Assembly: GCF_042676085.1 (NCBI RefSeq)
Contig: NZ_JBHTKH010000004.1
Coordinates: forward strand, 248,001 to 312,000
Source of the DNA: Terrabacter terrigena
Lineage (GTDB): Bacteria > Actinomycetota > Actinomycetes > Actinomycetales > Dermatophilaceae
Direction of reading: 5' to 3'
DNA: 64,000 bases
Below are positions 15,436 through 24,529 of this stretch, one piece after another. The first letter of the stretch is position 1, and every line of letters begins with the position of its first letter. The notes beneath the pieces were generated by a model that saw nothing but the letters and a program-made list of their open reading frames with translations, was not told the DNA's origin and ran no database searches. A program made the translations under genes and the position numbers.

Positions 15436-18400
15436 GTGTTGGACCCTTTGCTGGCCGGAGGCCGCGCCGCCCCGGCCCGGACGCTGGTGGACGTGCTCGC
15501 CGAGGTGACTGCCCGGCACCCCGACGCGCCGGCCCTCGACGACACCCGTACGGTCCTCACCTACGCGCAGCTGACCGAGGAGGCCGTGCAGATGGCCACC
15601 GAGCTCGCCGCGGCGGGCGTGCGTCGCGGTGACCGGGTCGGGGTGAGGGTGCCCTCCGGTACGACGGACCTCTACGTCGCGGTGCTCGGCGTCCTGCACG
15701 CCGGAGCGGCCTACGTGCCGGTCGACGTCGACGACCCGCAGGAGCGCGCCGACCTCGTGTTCTCCGAGGCGGCCGTGGCCGCCGTGGTCGGCGCCCGGCG
15801 TCAGATCTCGGTGCCGGGGTCGAAGGGCAGGCGCCCGGTGGCCAGGTTGCCGCTGGCCGAGCGGCCGGCCCAGCCCCCGGGCGCCGGCGCCCCCCGGACG
15901 TCGCCCCACACGCCGCGCCTGCCCGACGTCGCCGTCGACGACGACGCCTGGGTCATCTTCACCTCGGGATCGACCGGCGTGCCCAAGGGTGTCGCCGTGT
16001 CGCACCGGTCGGCCGCGGCCTTCGTCGACGCGGAGTCGCGGATGTTCTTGCAGGACAACCCGATCGGTCCCGGCGACCGGGTGCTCGCAGGGCTCTCGGT
16101 CGCCTTCGACGCCTCCTGCGAGGAGATGTGGCTGGCCTGGGGCCACGGTGCCTGTCTCGTGCCGGCGCCTCGCAGCCTCGTCCGCACGGGCATGGACCTC
16201 GGCCCCTGGCTCGTGGCGCAGGACGTGACGGTCGTGTCGACCGTGCCCACCCTGGCGGCCCTGTGGCCCGCGGAGGCCCTCGAACCGGTGCGGCTGCTGA
16301 TCTTCGGTGGCGAGGCGTGCCCGCCCGACCTCGCCGCCCGGCTCGTGGCCCCCGACCGCGAGGTCTGGAACACCTACGGCCCCACCGAGGCGACGGTCGT
16401 CGCGTGCGGGGCCAGGCTCGACGGCAACCTGCCGATCCGCATCGGGTTGCCCCTCGACGGCTGGGACCTCGCCGTCGTCGGCCCGGACGACCAGCCGGTG
16501 CCGCCCGGGGAGACCGGGCAGCTGATCATCGGGGGAGTCGGCCTGGCCCGCTACCTCGACCCCGCCAAGGACTCCGAGAAGTACGCGCCGATGCCCACCC
16601 TCGGGTGGGAGCGCGCCTACCGCTCGGGCGACCTCGTGGTCAACGACCCCGAGGGGCTGGTGTTCGTCGGGCGTGCCGACGAACAGGTCAAGCTCGGTGG
16701 GCGCCGGATCGAGCTCGGGGAGGTCGACGCGGCCCTGCAGGCACTCCCGGGCGTGACCGGAGCCGCCGCGGCCGTCAAGACGACCACCGCCGGCACGCAG
16801 GTGCTCGTCGGCTACGTGGTGCCCGACGACCCCGACGGCTTCGACCGCACCGGAGCGCTCGCGAGACTGCACGAGGAGCTGCCGGCCGCCCTCGTCCCGG
16901 TGCTCGCCGTGGCCGACTCCCTGCCGACACGCACGTCCGGCAAGGTGGACCGCGCAGCGCTGCCCTGGCCCCTGCCGGGAGCCACCGACGACGAGCCCAG
17001 CACCCTGACGGGCACGGCCGCGTGGCTGGCGAGCAGCTGGGCCGCGGTGCTCGGCACCGACGTGCGCTCGGAGGACGCGGACTTCTTCGACCACGGCGGC
17101 GGCAGCCTGTCGTCGGCGCAGCTCGTCTCCATCGTCCGCAAGCGCTACCCGACCGTCACCGTGGCCGACATCCACGCCCACCCGCGGCTCGGGGCCCAGG
17201 CCGAGCTGCTCGAGACGATGGCGCCGGCGGACGGCTCCAGCGTCGGGCGAACGGTGCGTCGCATCCCGCGCCGCAGCCAGCTCGTGCAGACCCTCGTGTC
17301 GGTCGTGCTGCTCACCGTCAAGGGACTGCAGTGGCTCGTGGCGCTGGCGACGCTCACCGAGCTCGCCCGCCTCGCCGACGTCGCCACCTGGTCGGTGCCC
17401 GTCTCGTGGTGGGCTCTGGCCGTCGGCTGGCTGGCCTTCATCACCCCGGTCGGGCGAATGGGCCTGTCAGCGCTGGCCGCCCGCGCGCTGCTCGCCGGCG
17501 TCAAGCCCGGCACCTACCCTCGCGGTGGGCGGGTGCAGATGCGTCTGTGGGCGGCCGAACGGTTCGCCGACGCGATGGGCGCGATCACCATGGCCGGCGC
17601 TCCGTGGATCGTCTACTACGCACGGCTGCTGGGTGCCTCGATCGGCCCGGGGGTCGACCTCCACTCGGTCCCACCCGTCACGGGCATGCTGACCATCGGC
17701 GCCGGCGCGAGCATCGAGCCCGAGGTCGACCTGTCCGGCTACTGGGTCGACGGCGACCTCGTGCACGTCGGGCAGGTCCACATCGGTCGCGACGCCGTCG
17801 TCGGTGCGCGCAGCACCATCGGTCCCGACGTCCACATCGGGCGCGACTGCGTGGTCGAGGCCGGATCCACCGTGCTGCGGTCGGTGCGCCCGGGCCGTGT
17901 CGTCGCCGGCTCGCCGGCGGAGCGCGTCGACCGGCCGAGCCACACGACGTGGCCGGCCGACCGGCCCCCGAACGCTCCTCTGTGGGTCGCCGTCTACGGT
18001 CTGTCGGGGGTGGTCCTGTCGATCCTCCCGCTCCTCGCCCTGCTGCCCGGCGTCGTGCTCGTCGGGGGAGCGGTCGCCCGAGCCCGCGGGGGCACCGAGG
18101 CTGCTGTCACGGCATACGCGGCCGTGCCGGTCGTGACCGTGCTGGGACTCGTCTCCCTGGCGCTCCTCACCGTCGTCCTCGTGCGGCTGCTCGGGATCGG
18201 GCTGCGAGAGGGGTTCTACCCGGTGCGCAGCCGGGTCGGCTGGCAGGTCTGGGCCACCGAGCGCCTCCTCGACCAGGCGCGCACCCTCCTCTTCCCGATC
18301 TACGCCAGCCTCGTGACGCCGACCTGGCTGCGCGCGCTCGGCGCCCGTGTCGGACGCGACGTCGAGGCCTCGACCGTGCTGCTGCTGCCCTCGATGACGA

Positions 18401-19407
18401 CCGTCGCCGACGGCGCCTTCCTCGCCGACGACACGTTGGTCGCCGGCTACGAGCTCGCCCACGGGTGGGTGCACATCGCCCCGGCCAAGATCGGCAGACG
18501 CGCCTTCCTCGGCAACAGCGGGATGGCCGCCCCCGGCCGACGTGTGCCGAAGCACGGGCTCGTCGCCGTGTTGTCCGCCGCCCCACAGAAGTCCAAGGCC
18601 GGCTCGAGCTGGCTCGGCAGCCCGCCCGTGCGCCTGCGACGTCCACCGCAGGGCTCGGACGACGAGCGCACGTTCGCTCCTCCCTTGCGGCTCAAGGTCG
18701 TTCGCGGGCTGGTGGAGCTCTGTCGCATCGTCCCCGTCATGGTGACCGTCGCCATCGCCCTGAGCGTGCTCGTCGCTCTCGAGTGGCTGACCTCGACGGT
18801 CGGACCGGCCGGCGCCGCCGCCCTAGGCGGGGTCGTGCTCGCCGGCGCCGGCGCCGTCGCAGCGGCGGTCACGACCCTGGCCAAGTGGGCCGTCGTGGGC
18901 CGCATCGGCGCGGTCGAGCACCCGCTGTGGAGCCCGTTCGTGTGGCGCAACGAGGTCGTCGACACCTTCGTCGAGATGGTGGCCGGACCGTGGTTCGCCT
19001 GGACCGCGACCGGCACCCCGGCCATCAACGTGTGGCTGCGCACCCTCGGGGCCAGGATCGGGCACGGCGTCTGGTGCGAGACGTACTGGCTGCCCGAGGC
19101 CGACCTCGTCACCCTCGGCGACGGGGTCACGGTCAACCGGGGCTGCGTCCTCCAGACCCACCTGTTCCATGATCGAATCATGAGCATGGACACGGTCACG
19201 CTCGAGGACGGCGCCACGCTCGGCCCCAACGGGGTCATCCTCCCCGCCGCGACGATCGGCAGCGCTGCCACCGTGGGGCCCGGCTCCCTCGTGCTGCGGG
19301 GTGAGGCCGTGCCCGGCGGCACACGCTGGACGGGCAACCCGATCGCGCCGTGGGCCCGCGCGGTCGACGCGCGGGAGCAGCCGGCCGGCGCCGGGGAGCT
19401 CGCCTGA
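15436..19407 (+). CDS. Pls/PosA-family single-module non-ribosomal peptide synthetase (poly-amino-acid synthetase type)
   Basis: This 1,323-residue membrane synthetase has the length and layout of epsilon-poly-L-lysine synthetase. Residues about 1-510 are an adenylation domain with FTSGSTGVPKG (about 175), the FDASCEEMWLAW block, NTYGPTEAT (about 313), YRSGDLV and TRTSGKVDRAALP. A carrier domain follows with DHGGGSLSS, its phosphopantetheine serine near 558. No condensation or thioesterase domain is present. Instead there are three pairs of transmembrane helices (about 615-680, 850-930 and 1090-1155), each followed by a hexapeptide-repeat-like domain such as IGRDAVVGARSTIGPDVHIG. In the characterised family this C-terminal part polymerises the activated amino acid. 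The start could be the GTG just after GAGGAGTACGC. The stop overlaps the M1 peptidase start. The product is not known. Confidence 0.9.
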   Translation: MLDPLLAGGRAAPARTLVDVLAEVTARHPDAPALDDTRTVLTYAQLTEEAVQMATELAAAGVRRGDRVGVRVPSGTTDLYVAVLGVLHAGAAYVPVDVDDPQERADLVFSEAAVAAVVGARRQISVPGSKGRRPVARLPLAERPAQPPGAGAPRTSPHTPRLPDVAVDDDAWVIFTSGSTGVPKGVAVSHRSAAAFVDAESRMFLQDNPIGPGDRVLAGLSVAFDASCEEMWLAWGHGACLVPAPRSLVRTGMDLGPWLVAQDVTVVSTVPTLAALWPAEALEPVRLLIFGGEACPPDLAARLVAPDREVWNTYGPTEATVVACGARLDGNLPIRIGLPLDGWDLAVVGPDDQPVPPGETGQLIIGGVGLARYLDPAKDSEKYAPMPTLGWERAYRSGDLVVNDPEGLVFVGRADEQVKLGGRRIELGEVDAALQALPGVTGAAAAVKTTTAGTQVLVGYVVPDDPDGFDRTGALARLHEELPAALVPVLAVADSLPTRTSGKVDRAALPWPLPGATDDEPSTLTGTAAWLASSWAAVLGTDVRSEDADFFDHGGGSLSSAQLVSIVRKRYPTVTVADIHAHPRLGAQAELLETMAPADGSSVGRTVRRIPRRSQLVQTLVSVVLLTVKGLQWLVALATLTELARLADVATWSVPVSWWALAVGWLAFITPVGRMGLSALAARALLAGVKPGTYPRGGRVQMRLWAAERFADAMGAITMAGAPWIVYYARLLGASIGPGVDLHSVPPVTGMLTIGAGASIEPEVDLSGYWVDGDLVHVGQVHIGRDAVVGARSTIGPDVHIGRDCVVEAGSTVLRSVRPGRVVAGSPAERVDRPSHTTWPADRPPNAPLWVAVYGLSGVVLSILPLLALLPGVVLVGGAVARARGGTEAAVTAYAAVPVVTVLGLVSLALLTVVLVRLLGIGLREGFYPVRSRVGWQVWATERLLDQARTLLFPIYASLVTPTWLRALGARVGRDVEASTVLLLPSMTTVADGAFLADDTLVAGYELAHGWVHIAPAKIGRRAFLGNSGMAAPGRRVPKHGLVAVLSAAPQKSKAGSSWLGSPPVRLRRPPQGSDDERTFAPPLRLKVVRGLVELCRIVPVMVTVAIALSVLVALEWLTSTVGPAGAAALGGVVLAGAGAVAAAVTTLAKWAVVGRIGAVEHPLWSPFVWRNEVVDTFVEMVAGPWFAWTATGTPAINVWLRTLGARIGHGVWCETYWLPEADLVTLGDGVTVNRGCVLQTHLFHDRIMSMDTVTLEDGATLGPNGVILPAATIGSAATVGPGSLVLRGEAVPGGTRWTGNPIAPWARAVDAREQPAGAGELA

Positions 19408-20759
19408 TGGGTGGTGGCGTCACCCACGAGGCACCGACGCTCGCCGACCCGTACACCCCCGACCGTGGGGACCCGGCATACGCCGTCACCCACTACGACC
19501 TCGAGCTCGACTACAAGGTGTCCAGCAACCGCCTCTCCGGGCGCGCTGTCCTCGACGTCCGCGTCGCCCAGGACTCGCGCCGGCTGGTCGTCGACCTCGT
19601 GGGCCTGCGAGTCAGCAAGGTCTCGGTCGGCGGCGCCGCAGCGAAGTGGGTCCACCGCGGGAGCCGCGTCGTCGTCACGCCCGCCAGGCCCCTGACGCGC
19701 GGTGAACGCACGCAGGTCGCGATCACGTATGCCGGCACGCCCGGCCCCGTGTCGACCCGCTGGGGCGACGTCGGCTGGGAGGAGCTCAGCGACGGTGCGC
19801 TCGTGGCCGCGCAGCCGAACGGCGCGCCGACGTGGTTCCCGTGCAACGACCACCCGCGCCACAAGGCGACGTACCGCCTGTCGTTCGAGTGCGACTCGCC
19901 CTTCGAGGTCGTCGCGACCGGCGCGCTCGTCTCGAGTCGTGCGCGCGGAAGCCGCACCCGACGGATCTTCGTGCAGGACGTGCCGATGGCCACCTACCTG
20001 GCCACCGTGCACGTCGGCCGCTACGTGAACCGCGACCTCGGCCCCGCCGCGGTGCCGGTCACCGTCGCGCTGCCCGCGGTCCGTGAGCGAGCGGTCCTGC
20101 ACGACCTCGCGCGGCTGCCGGAGATGACCTTCCACTTCGGCGAGCTCTTCGGTGACTACCCGTTCGACGACTACACCGTCGTCGTCACCGCGGACGACCT
20201 CGAGATCCCCCTCGAGGCGCACGCGCTGGCGACCTTCGGCCCGAACTGGCTCGACGGCAACCGCCGCCACGAGCGGCTCGTCGCGCACGAGCTCGCCCAC
20301 CAGTGGTTCGGCAACAGCCTCACGACGGCGACGTGGGCCGACATCTGGCTCAACGAGGGGTTCGCCTGCTACGCCGAGTGGCTCTGGGCCGAGCACGCCG
20401 ACGGTGTTCCCGCCCACGTCAACGCCACGACCTACTGGGCGCGCCTCTCCCGACTGCCGCAGGACCTCGTGCTGGCAGACCCCGGCCCCGACCTGATGTT
20501 CGACGACCGGGTCTACAAGCGCGGCGCCCTGACCCTGCACGCCCTGCGGCAGCGCCTCGGCGACGACGCCTTCTTCGACATGGTCCGTGACTGGGTGGCA
20601 CTGCACCGCCACGGCTCCGTGAGCACCGAGGCGTTCGTCGAGCACGCGACGGGGCACGCCGCGCGGGCGGCCGGCGAGGAGGCACGCGACGACGTGCGGC
20701 GCCTGCTCGACGAGTGGCTCTGGACCCAGCCCCTGCCCGCGCTGGCGGCGCGCGCCTGA
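19407..20759 (+). CDS. M1-family metallopeptidase coupled to the peptide synthetase
   Basis: This 450-residue zinc peptidase starts at ATG 19407, overlapping the synthetase stop as TGATG. The zinc site is HELAHQWFG followed by NEGFACYAEWLW. The N-terminal beta domain (YDLELDYKVSSNRLSG) and FPCNDHPRHKATYRL match short M1 enzymes without the ERAP-type C-terminal domain. The exopeptidase motif GAMEN is not present; the position reads LEIPLEAHALATF. The N-terminus has no signal peptide. Tight coupling suggests a role in releasing, trimming or degrading the synthetase product, or in self-protection. That role is inference. Confidence 0.88.
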   Translation: MGGGVTHEAPTLADPYTPDRGDPAYAVTHYDLELDYKVSSNRLSGRAVLDVRVAQDSRRLVVDLVGLRVSKVSVGGAAAKWVHRGSRVVVTPARPLTRGERTQVAITYAGTPGPVSTRWGDVGWEELSDGALVAAQPNGAPTWFPCNDHPRHKATYRLSFECDSPFEVVATGALVSSRARGSRTRRIFVQDVPMATYLATVHVGRYVNRDLGPAAVPVTVALPAVRERAVLHDLARLPEMTFHFGELFGDYPFDDYTVVVTADDLEIPLEAHALATFGPNWLDGNRRHERLVAHELAHQWFGNSLTTATWADIWLNEGFACYAEWLWAEHADGVPAHVNATTYWARLSRLPQDLVLADPGPDLMFDDRVYKRGALTLHALRQRLGDDAFFDMVRDWVALHRHGSVSTEAFVEHATGHAARAAGEEARDDVRRLLDEWLWTQPLPALAARA

Positions 20760-20787
20760 GCCGCACGGCGGAGTGCCGGCGGAAGGG

Positions 20788-21474
20788 TCAGTGCCGGCGG
20801 ACGACGACGGGTGCACCCTCGCCGACGACGGCTACCGCGACGGCGTGGTCGACCGGCTCCAGTCCGCCCTCGACGTCGAGAACCGTGACGGGCGCCAGCC
20901 CCGGGACGACCTCGGCAGCCCGGCCGAAGGCGGGCGTGCGGATGCGTGCCGGGTCGACGCGCAGCCCCACCCCGAGAGCCTTGAGCGCCGCCTCCTTGCG
21001 CACCCAGGCCGTGACGCCGTCCTCCGGGGCCGCCCGCGCCGGGGTCCGCTCCTCCGGGTGGAGCGCGACCTCGTCGAAGCCCTCGAACGAGGTGGCGTCT
21101 CGTCGCTCGACGTCGACGCCCACCGGCCCCGAACGCGAGACGGCGAGGGCGACGAGGGTCGGGGTGCGGCTCAGCGAGAGATGCAGCGCCGGCCGGTCGA
21201 GCAGCCGCGGCCGCCCGTGCGGTGCCCCACAGGTCTCGCAGGTGCGGTCGAACCGCAGCGACGCAGGGTCGCGCGCCACGAGCCGTCCGATCTCGTTGCG
21301 CGCCAGGATGTGTGCTGCCGCATACGACCGTGCGCTGTCGGGGTGCGTGAAGCGTCGCCACCGCTCCCGCTCGACGGCGTCGAGCAGCTCCGTTCCGGAG
21401 TGCACGAGGGCCACGGTGTCGGTCGGCTCACGGAGCCACAGGTCGACGACTGCGTCAGAGGTGCGATGGCCCAC
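20788..21474 (-). CDS. 4'-phosphopantetheinyl transferase, Sfp type
   Basis: This enzyme of about 228 residues would attach phosphopantetheine to the carrier serine of the synthetase. GTG 21474 was chosen because the longer frame to 21567 gives a Pro/Ser/Thr-rich leader that overlaps the neighbouring gene. Signature blocks are FDRTCETCGAPHGRPRL, LHLSLSRTPTLVALAVS, GPVGVDVERRD (Mg-binding Asp-x-Glu) and TAWVRKEAALKALGVGL. It is convergent with the M1 peptidase gene, 28 bp from its stop. A stand-alone Sfp-type enzyme beside a single carrier-domain synthetase suggests a dedicated activating partner. Confidence 0.92.
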   Translation of the reverse strand: MGHRTSDAVVDLWLREPTDTVALVHSGTELLDAVERERWRRFTHPDSARSYAAAHILARNEIGRLVARDPASLRFDRTCETCGAPHGRPRLLDRPALHLSLSRTPTLVALAVSRSGPVGVDVERRDATSFEGFDEVALHPEERTPARAAPEDGVTAWVRKEAALKALGVGLRVDPARIRTPAFGRAAEVVPGLAPVTVLDVEGGLEPVDHAVAVAVVGEGAPVVVRRH

Positions 21475-21727
21475 GGGGGTCCGCCACGTCGGCCGTCCCG
21501 GTCCCGGCGAGGTCGACGTCGAGGTCGCCGTCACGCGCGGCGAAGGCGAGCCGGTCTCGGGCAGCATGCTCGACGAGCACCGGCACGAAGTCGCGCACCG
21601 GCCCGGTCAGCCGGGAGTGCGAGAGGCGGACGGCCGCCTCCACCACCTCGGAGTCCAGGTCGGGAAAGCGTTCCTGCAGGCGCGCCTGCACGTCGGCCAG
21701 CGCCCTCAGCTCGTCCGTGCGGTCCAC
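21455..21727 (-). CDS. Small helical protein (three-helix bundle dimerisation / DUF3562-like)
   Basis: This 90-residue protein has a compact helical core (DELRALADVQARLQERFPDLD, EVVEAAVRLSHSRLTGPVRDFVPVLVEHAARDRLA). It matches a small actinobacterial family described as a three-helix bundle dimerisation domain. The rest is an acidic tail. Its 3' end overlaps the transferase start by about 20 bases, so the two are probably co-translated. The function is unknown. Confidence 0.75.
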   Translation of the reverse strand: MDRTDELRALADVQARLQERFPDLDSEVVEAAVRLSHSRLTGPVRDFVPVLVEHAARDRLAFAARDGDLDVDLAGTGTADVADPRGPSHL

Positions 21728-21797
21728 GGTCCAAGGATGAGGTCGGCTCCCGGCGCGCGCAAGCCTCCGTCCACGGTTGCCGGGCTAGGTTGGGCGC

Positions 21798-22517
21798 ATG
21801 CGTCGCACCACAGCCCGCCATCACCGGGAGCCCCGGTCGAGCCGCGGGGAGAACCGCCTCCCGCCCGCCGTCGCGGTCGTCGCGGCGGCCGTCGCGTACG
21901 CCGCCCTGCCGGAGTCGCTGCTCGTGGGGCCTCGTCTGGCGATCCCGGTCGTCGAGATCGCCCTCCTGGCAGCGTTGCTCGTCACCAACCCGCGACGCCT
22001 CGTGCGGCAGACACGGTGGTCGCGAGCGATCTCCATCAGCCTGGCCTGCCTCGTGATCGCGACCAACCTCGTGGCACTCGGCATGCTCGTGGCGTCGCTC
22101 GGCTCGTCGGACACCGGGGGCGTGCCGCTGCTCGTGGCCGGCATGCAGGTGTGGCTGACCAACGTCATCGGCTTCGGGCTGCTGTTCTGGGAGGTCGACC
22201 GCGGCGGGCCGGTGGCCCGCCAGACGGTGACACGTGACCGGCTGCCACCGGCAGACTGGCGCTTCTCGCAGGACGAGAACCAGGACGCCGTGCAGGAGGT
22301 GGCCGCCGGGTCGAGCATCCGCACCAACTGGCGTCCGCACTTCGTCGACTACCTCTACGTCTCGCTCACGAACTCGAGTGCGTTCAGCCCGACCGACACG
22401 ATGCCGTTGTCGCCACGGGCCAAGTGCCTCATGGGCCTCGAGGCGACGGCCGCTCTGCTCACCTCACTGCTCGTCGTGGCGAGGGCGATCGGGGCTCTCG
22501 GCTCGGGCGGCGGCTGA
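21798..22517 (+). CDS. Integral membrane protein with four or five helices
   Basis: This 239-residue protein has a basic N-terminus and hydrophobic segments near residues 24-40, 46-62, 76-100, 110-130 and 212-232. A conserved-looking block DYLYVSLTNSSAFSPTDTMPLSPRAKCLMG precedes the last helix; its SLTNSSAFSPTD part resembles the pore-proximal end of DUF1345-like or ion-channel-like actinobacterial membrane proteins. It is divergent from the small helical protein gene. I assign no substrate. Confidence 0.75.
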   Translation: MRRTTARHHREPRSSRGENRLPPAVAVVAAAVAYAALPESLLVGPRLAIPVVEIALLAALLVTNPRRLVRQTRWSRAISISLACLVIATNLVALGMLVASLGSSDTGGVPLLVAGMQVWLTNVIGFGLLFWEVDRGGPVARQTVTRDRLPPADWRFSQDENQDAVQEVAAGSSIRTNWRPHFVDYLYVSLTNSSAFSPTDTMPLSPRAKCLMGLEATAALLTSLLVVARAIGALGSGGG

Positions 22518-22533
22518 CCCGGAGCGGGCCGGC

Positions 22534-23130
22534 TCAGCCCCGTCGTCCGCGGACGTACTCCTCGAGGCTGCCCTCGCCGTGCCCGTCCACCACGAGGGCC
22601 CACACGAGGACCGTCGCCGCGAACGCGCCCACGGGCACCTGGGAGGCCACGTCGTCGCGTACGGCAGAGAAGCCCGCAGCGTCGGCGGGGCGCCGGAAAC
22701 GCAGGCGCGGGGAGTCGAGGACCACCGCTCGGGCAGCGCTCGGCACGTCATCGACGGTGGCCGGGCGCGCCCGGGCAGCCCTGCGGCGCAAGCTGACTGA
22801 TCGCCAACGGATGGCCCCGCCGACGCAGACGCCCACGGCGGCCGCGGCGAGGACGACGGCGACGCCCATGGCCACGTCGTTCTGGCGAAGCGCCCACTGC
22901 CGCCCGACGAGCGCCGCCAGCGCGGCGAGCGCGAGGGCGACGGCGAAGGGCCACGCGATGCGCCACCAGACGGCGTCGCGCTCGAGGCGATGCTGCTCGT
23001 AGAACCGCGAGGCCCACTCGCGGACCGCGAACACCGGGAAGTTGTTCGGGGGCAGGCGATCTCGGCCCGTGGGCGGCTGCTCCGCCCGCCCCGTCCGCAC
23101 CTTGCGCGGCTCCCGGTGTTCTCCCCTCAT
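22534..23130 (-). CDS. Membrane protein of unknown function
   Basis: About 198 residues from the ATG at 23130, with GGGGGC upstream; longer in-frame starts would run through low-complexity Arg/Gly sequence. The N-terminus is basic and polar (PPNNFPVFAVREWASRFYEQ). Two adjacent helices follow (IAWPFAVALALAALAALVG, VAMGVAVVLAAAAVGVCVGG), and a third lies near the C-terminus (PVGAFAATVLVWALVVDG). It converges on the neighbouring membrane protein gene with a 16-bp gap. No family recognised. Confidence 0.7.
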   Translation of the reverse strand: MRGEHREPRKVRTGRAEQPPTGRDRLPPNNFPVFAVREWASRFYEQHRLERDAVWWRIAWPFAVALALAALAALVGRQWALRQNDVAMGVAVVLAAAAVGVCVGGAIRWRSVSLRRRAARARPATVDDVPSAARAVVLDSPRLRFRRPADAAGFSAVRDDVASQVPVGAFAATVLVWALVVDGHGEGSLEEYVRGRRG

Positions 23131-23292
23131 GGCGCCCCCCGTCCCTTTTGCCCAGTTCGTCCTCAGGGTAACCAGCGTGGTCGACCGTTTCCGGGACGCC
23201 CACGCCCTCGGACGCGGATGCGTTGGAGAAGGGTCGGCAGCGGGTCCCGGCCGGGTACGGTGCAAGAGCCAACGAGATCGCAGGAGGACCCC

Positions 23293-23814
23293 ATGAGCCT
23301 CGACCGTCCGGTCGCCCCGAACCCCTACGAGCTGCTGCCCCAGGTGGCCTCCTTCACCGTGACGAGCGACGACGTCACCGACGGGGCGCCCCTCAAGGAC
23401 GACCAGGTGGCGGCCGAGGGCAACACCTCGCCGCAGCTGTCGTGGAGCGGCGCCCCCGAGGGCACCCAGAGCTACGTCGTGACGTGCTTCGACCCCGACG
23501 CGCCGACCCCGTCGGGGTTCTGGCACTGGGTTCTCGTCGACCTCCCGGCCGACGTGACGTCACTCGATGTCGGGGCAGCCGCAGGGGCCCTGCCCGGCAA
23601 GGCCTTCCACGTGCGCAACGACGCCGGTCAAGCGGGCTTCATGGGAGCGGCGCCGCCGGAGGGCGACATGCCGCACCGCTACTTCTTCGTCGTGCACGCC
23701 GTCTCTGAGCCGTCACTGGGCGTCGACGAATCCGCGTCACCGGCGGTCGTGTCGTTCAACCTCGCCTTCAAGACGCTTGGCAGGGCCGTGCTGCACGGCA
23801 CCTACCAGCACTGA
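23293..23814 (+). CDS. YbhB/YbcL-family (PEBP, Raf-kinase-inhibitor-like) protein
   Basis: This 173-residue cytosolic protein starts at ATG 23293 behind CAGGAGGA. The PEBP fold is indicated by FTVTSDDVTDGAPL, then TSPQLSWSGAPEGTQSYVVTCFDPDAP with the conserved Asp-Pro-Asp, SGFWHWVLVDLPADV and DMPHRYFFVVHAV. The bacterial members bind small anionic ligands; their role is poorly defined. The gene stands alone between minus-strand neighbours. Confidence 0.93.
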   Translation: MSLDRPVAPNPYELLPQVASFTVTSDDVTDGAPLKDDQVAAEGNTSPQLSWSGAPEGTQSYVVTCFDPDAPTPSGFWHWVLVDLPADVTSLDVGAAAGALPGKAFHVRNDAGQAGFMGAAPPEGDMPHRYFFVVHAVSEPSLGVDESASPAVVSFNLAFKTLGRAVLHGTYQH

Positions 23815-23825
23815 CGACCTGGCCG

Positions 23826-24413
23826 TCAGGCGAAGGTGAACCGTCCGCTCGCCGGCGACCACCCGTCGGGCGGGTCCTCGCCGACGACGCCGTCGACGGC
23901 CTCCCGCAGGATGTCGGCGTGGCCCGCGTGGCGGCCGTACTCCTCGACGAGGTCGAGGAGCAGGCGGCGCAGGCTCGCGTGGCGCCCGTCGGGCGTCGCC
24001 GCGTGCACGGGCTGCCCGAGGCCGCCGGCCGCGAGCACGGCGCCGACCCGCTGCCGGGAGCGCTCCACCGCGCCGTCGTAGAGCTCGTAGAGCTGCTCCG
24101 GGGCGTCGTCAGCGGCCGACTCGAACTCCCACTCGTCACTGCTGCCGACTCCCGATCCGTCCCACGCGTCGCCGAGCGGCTCGCCGTGCAGCTTGTGCGT
24201 CGAGTAGAAGTCCTCGATGAGGGCGAGGTGCTTGAGCAGCCCCCCGATCGTCAGCGAGGAGGACGGGATCTGGTGCCGGAGACCGGCGCCGTCGAGGCCG
24301 TCGGCCTTGAACCGGAAGCTGGCGCGCAGCCGCTCGAGGGCACCGAGCAGGTGCTCCTGCTCCGACCCGTCGAGCGGGGGCTCCCACGGAGGGTCGGTCC
24401 TGGTCGTTGTCAT
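23826..24413 (-). CDS. DinB/DUF664-family protein (putative mycothiol-dependent transferase)
   Basis: This 195-residue four-helix protein starts at ATG 24413. The DinB-like core is visible in EQEHLLGALERLRASFRFKADGL, SLTIGGLLKHLALIEDFYS with the metal-binding His, and LLLDLVEEYGRHAGHADILREAVDG with further His ligands. In Actinobacteria this family includes mycothiol-S-transferases. The host makes mycothiol (mshA and mshD lie in this window), so that role is plausible but not shown. It converges on the PEBP gene with an 11-bp gap. Confidence 0.85.
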   Translation of the reverse strand: MTTTRTDPPWEPPLDGSEQEHLLGALERLRASFRFKADGLDGAGLRHQIPSSSLTIGGLLKHLALIEDFYSTHKLHGEPLGDAWDGSGVGSSDEWEFESAADDAPEQLYELYDGAVERSRQRVGAVLAAGGLGQPVHAATPDGRHASLRRLLLDLVEEYGRHAGHADILREAVDGVVGEDPPDGWSPASGRFTFA

Positions 24414-24529
24414 GCACGACACCGTAGGAGGCGTTGCGGACGGTCGACGTCCGCAACGCCTCCTCCCCCTCAGCGCCCGAGAAGCCTGTGCGGGCAGTGG
24501 TCCTCGCGAGCCGCGGACGGCCGAGTGCC

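Noticed and set aside
16128..19172. A 1,014-codon open frame overlapping the synthetase
   Set aside because: It is a shifted-frame shadow of the Pls-type gene, Arg-rich and without any recognisable motif.
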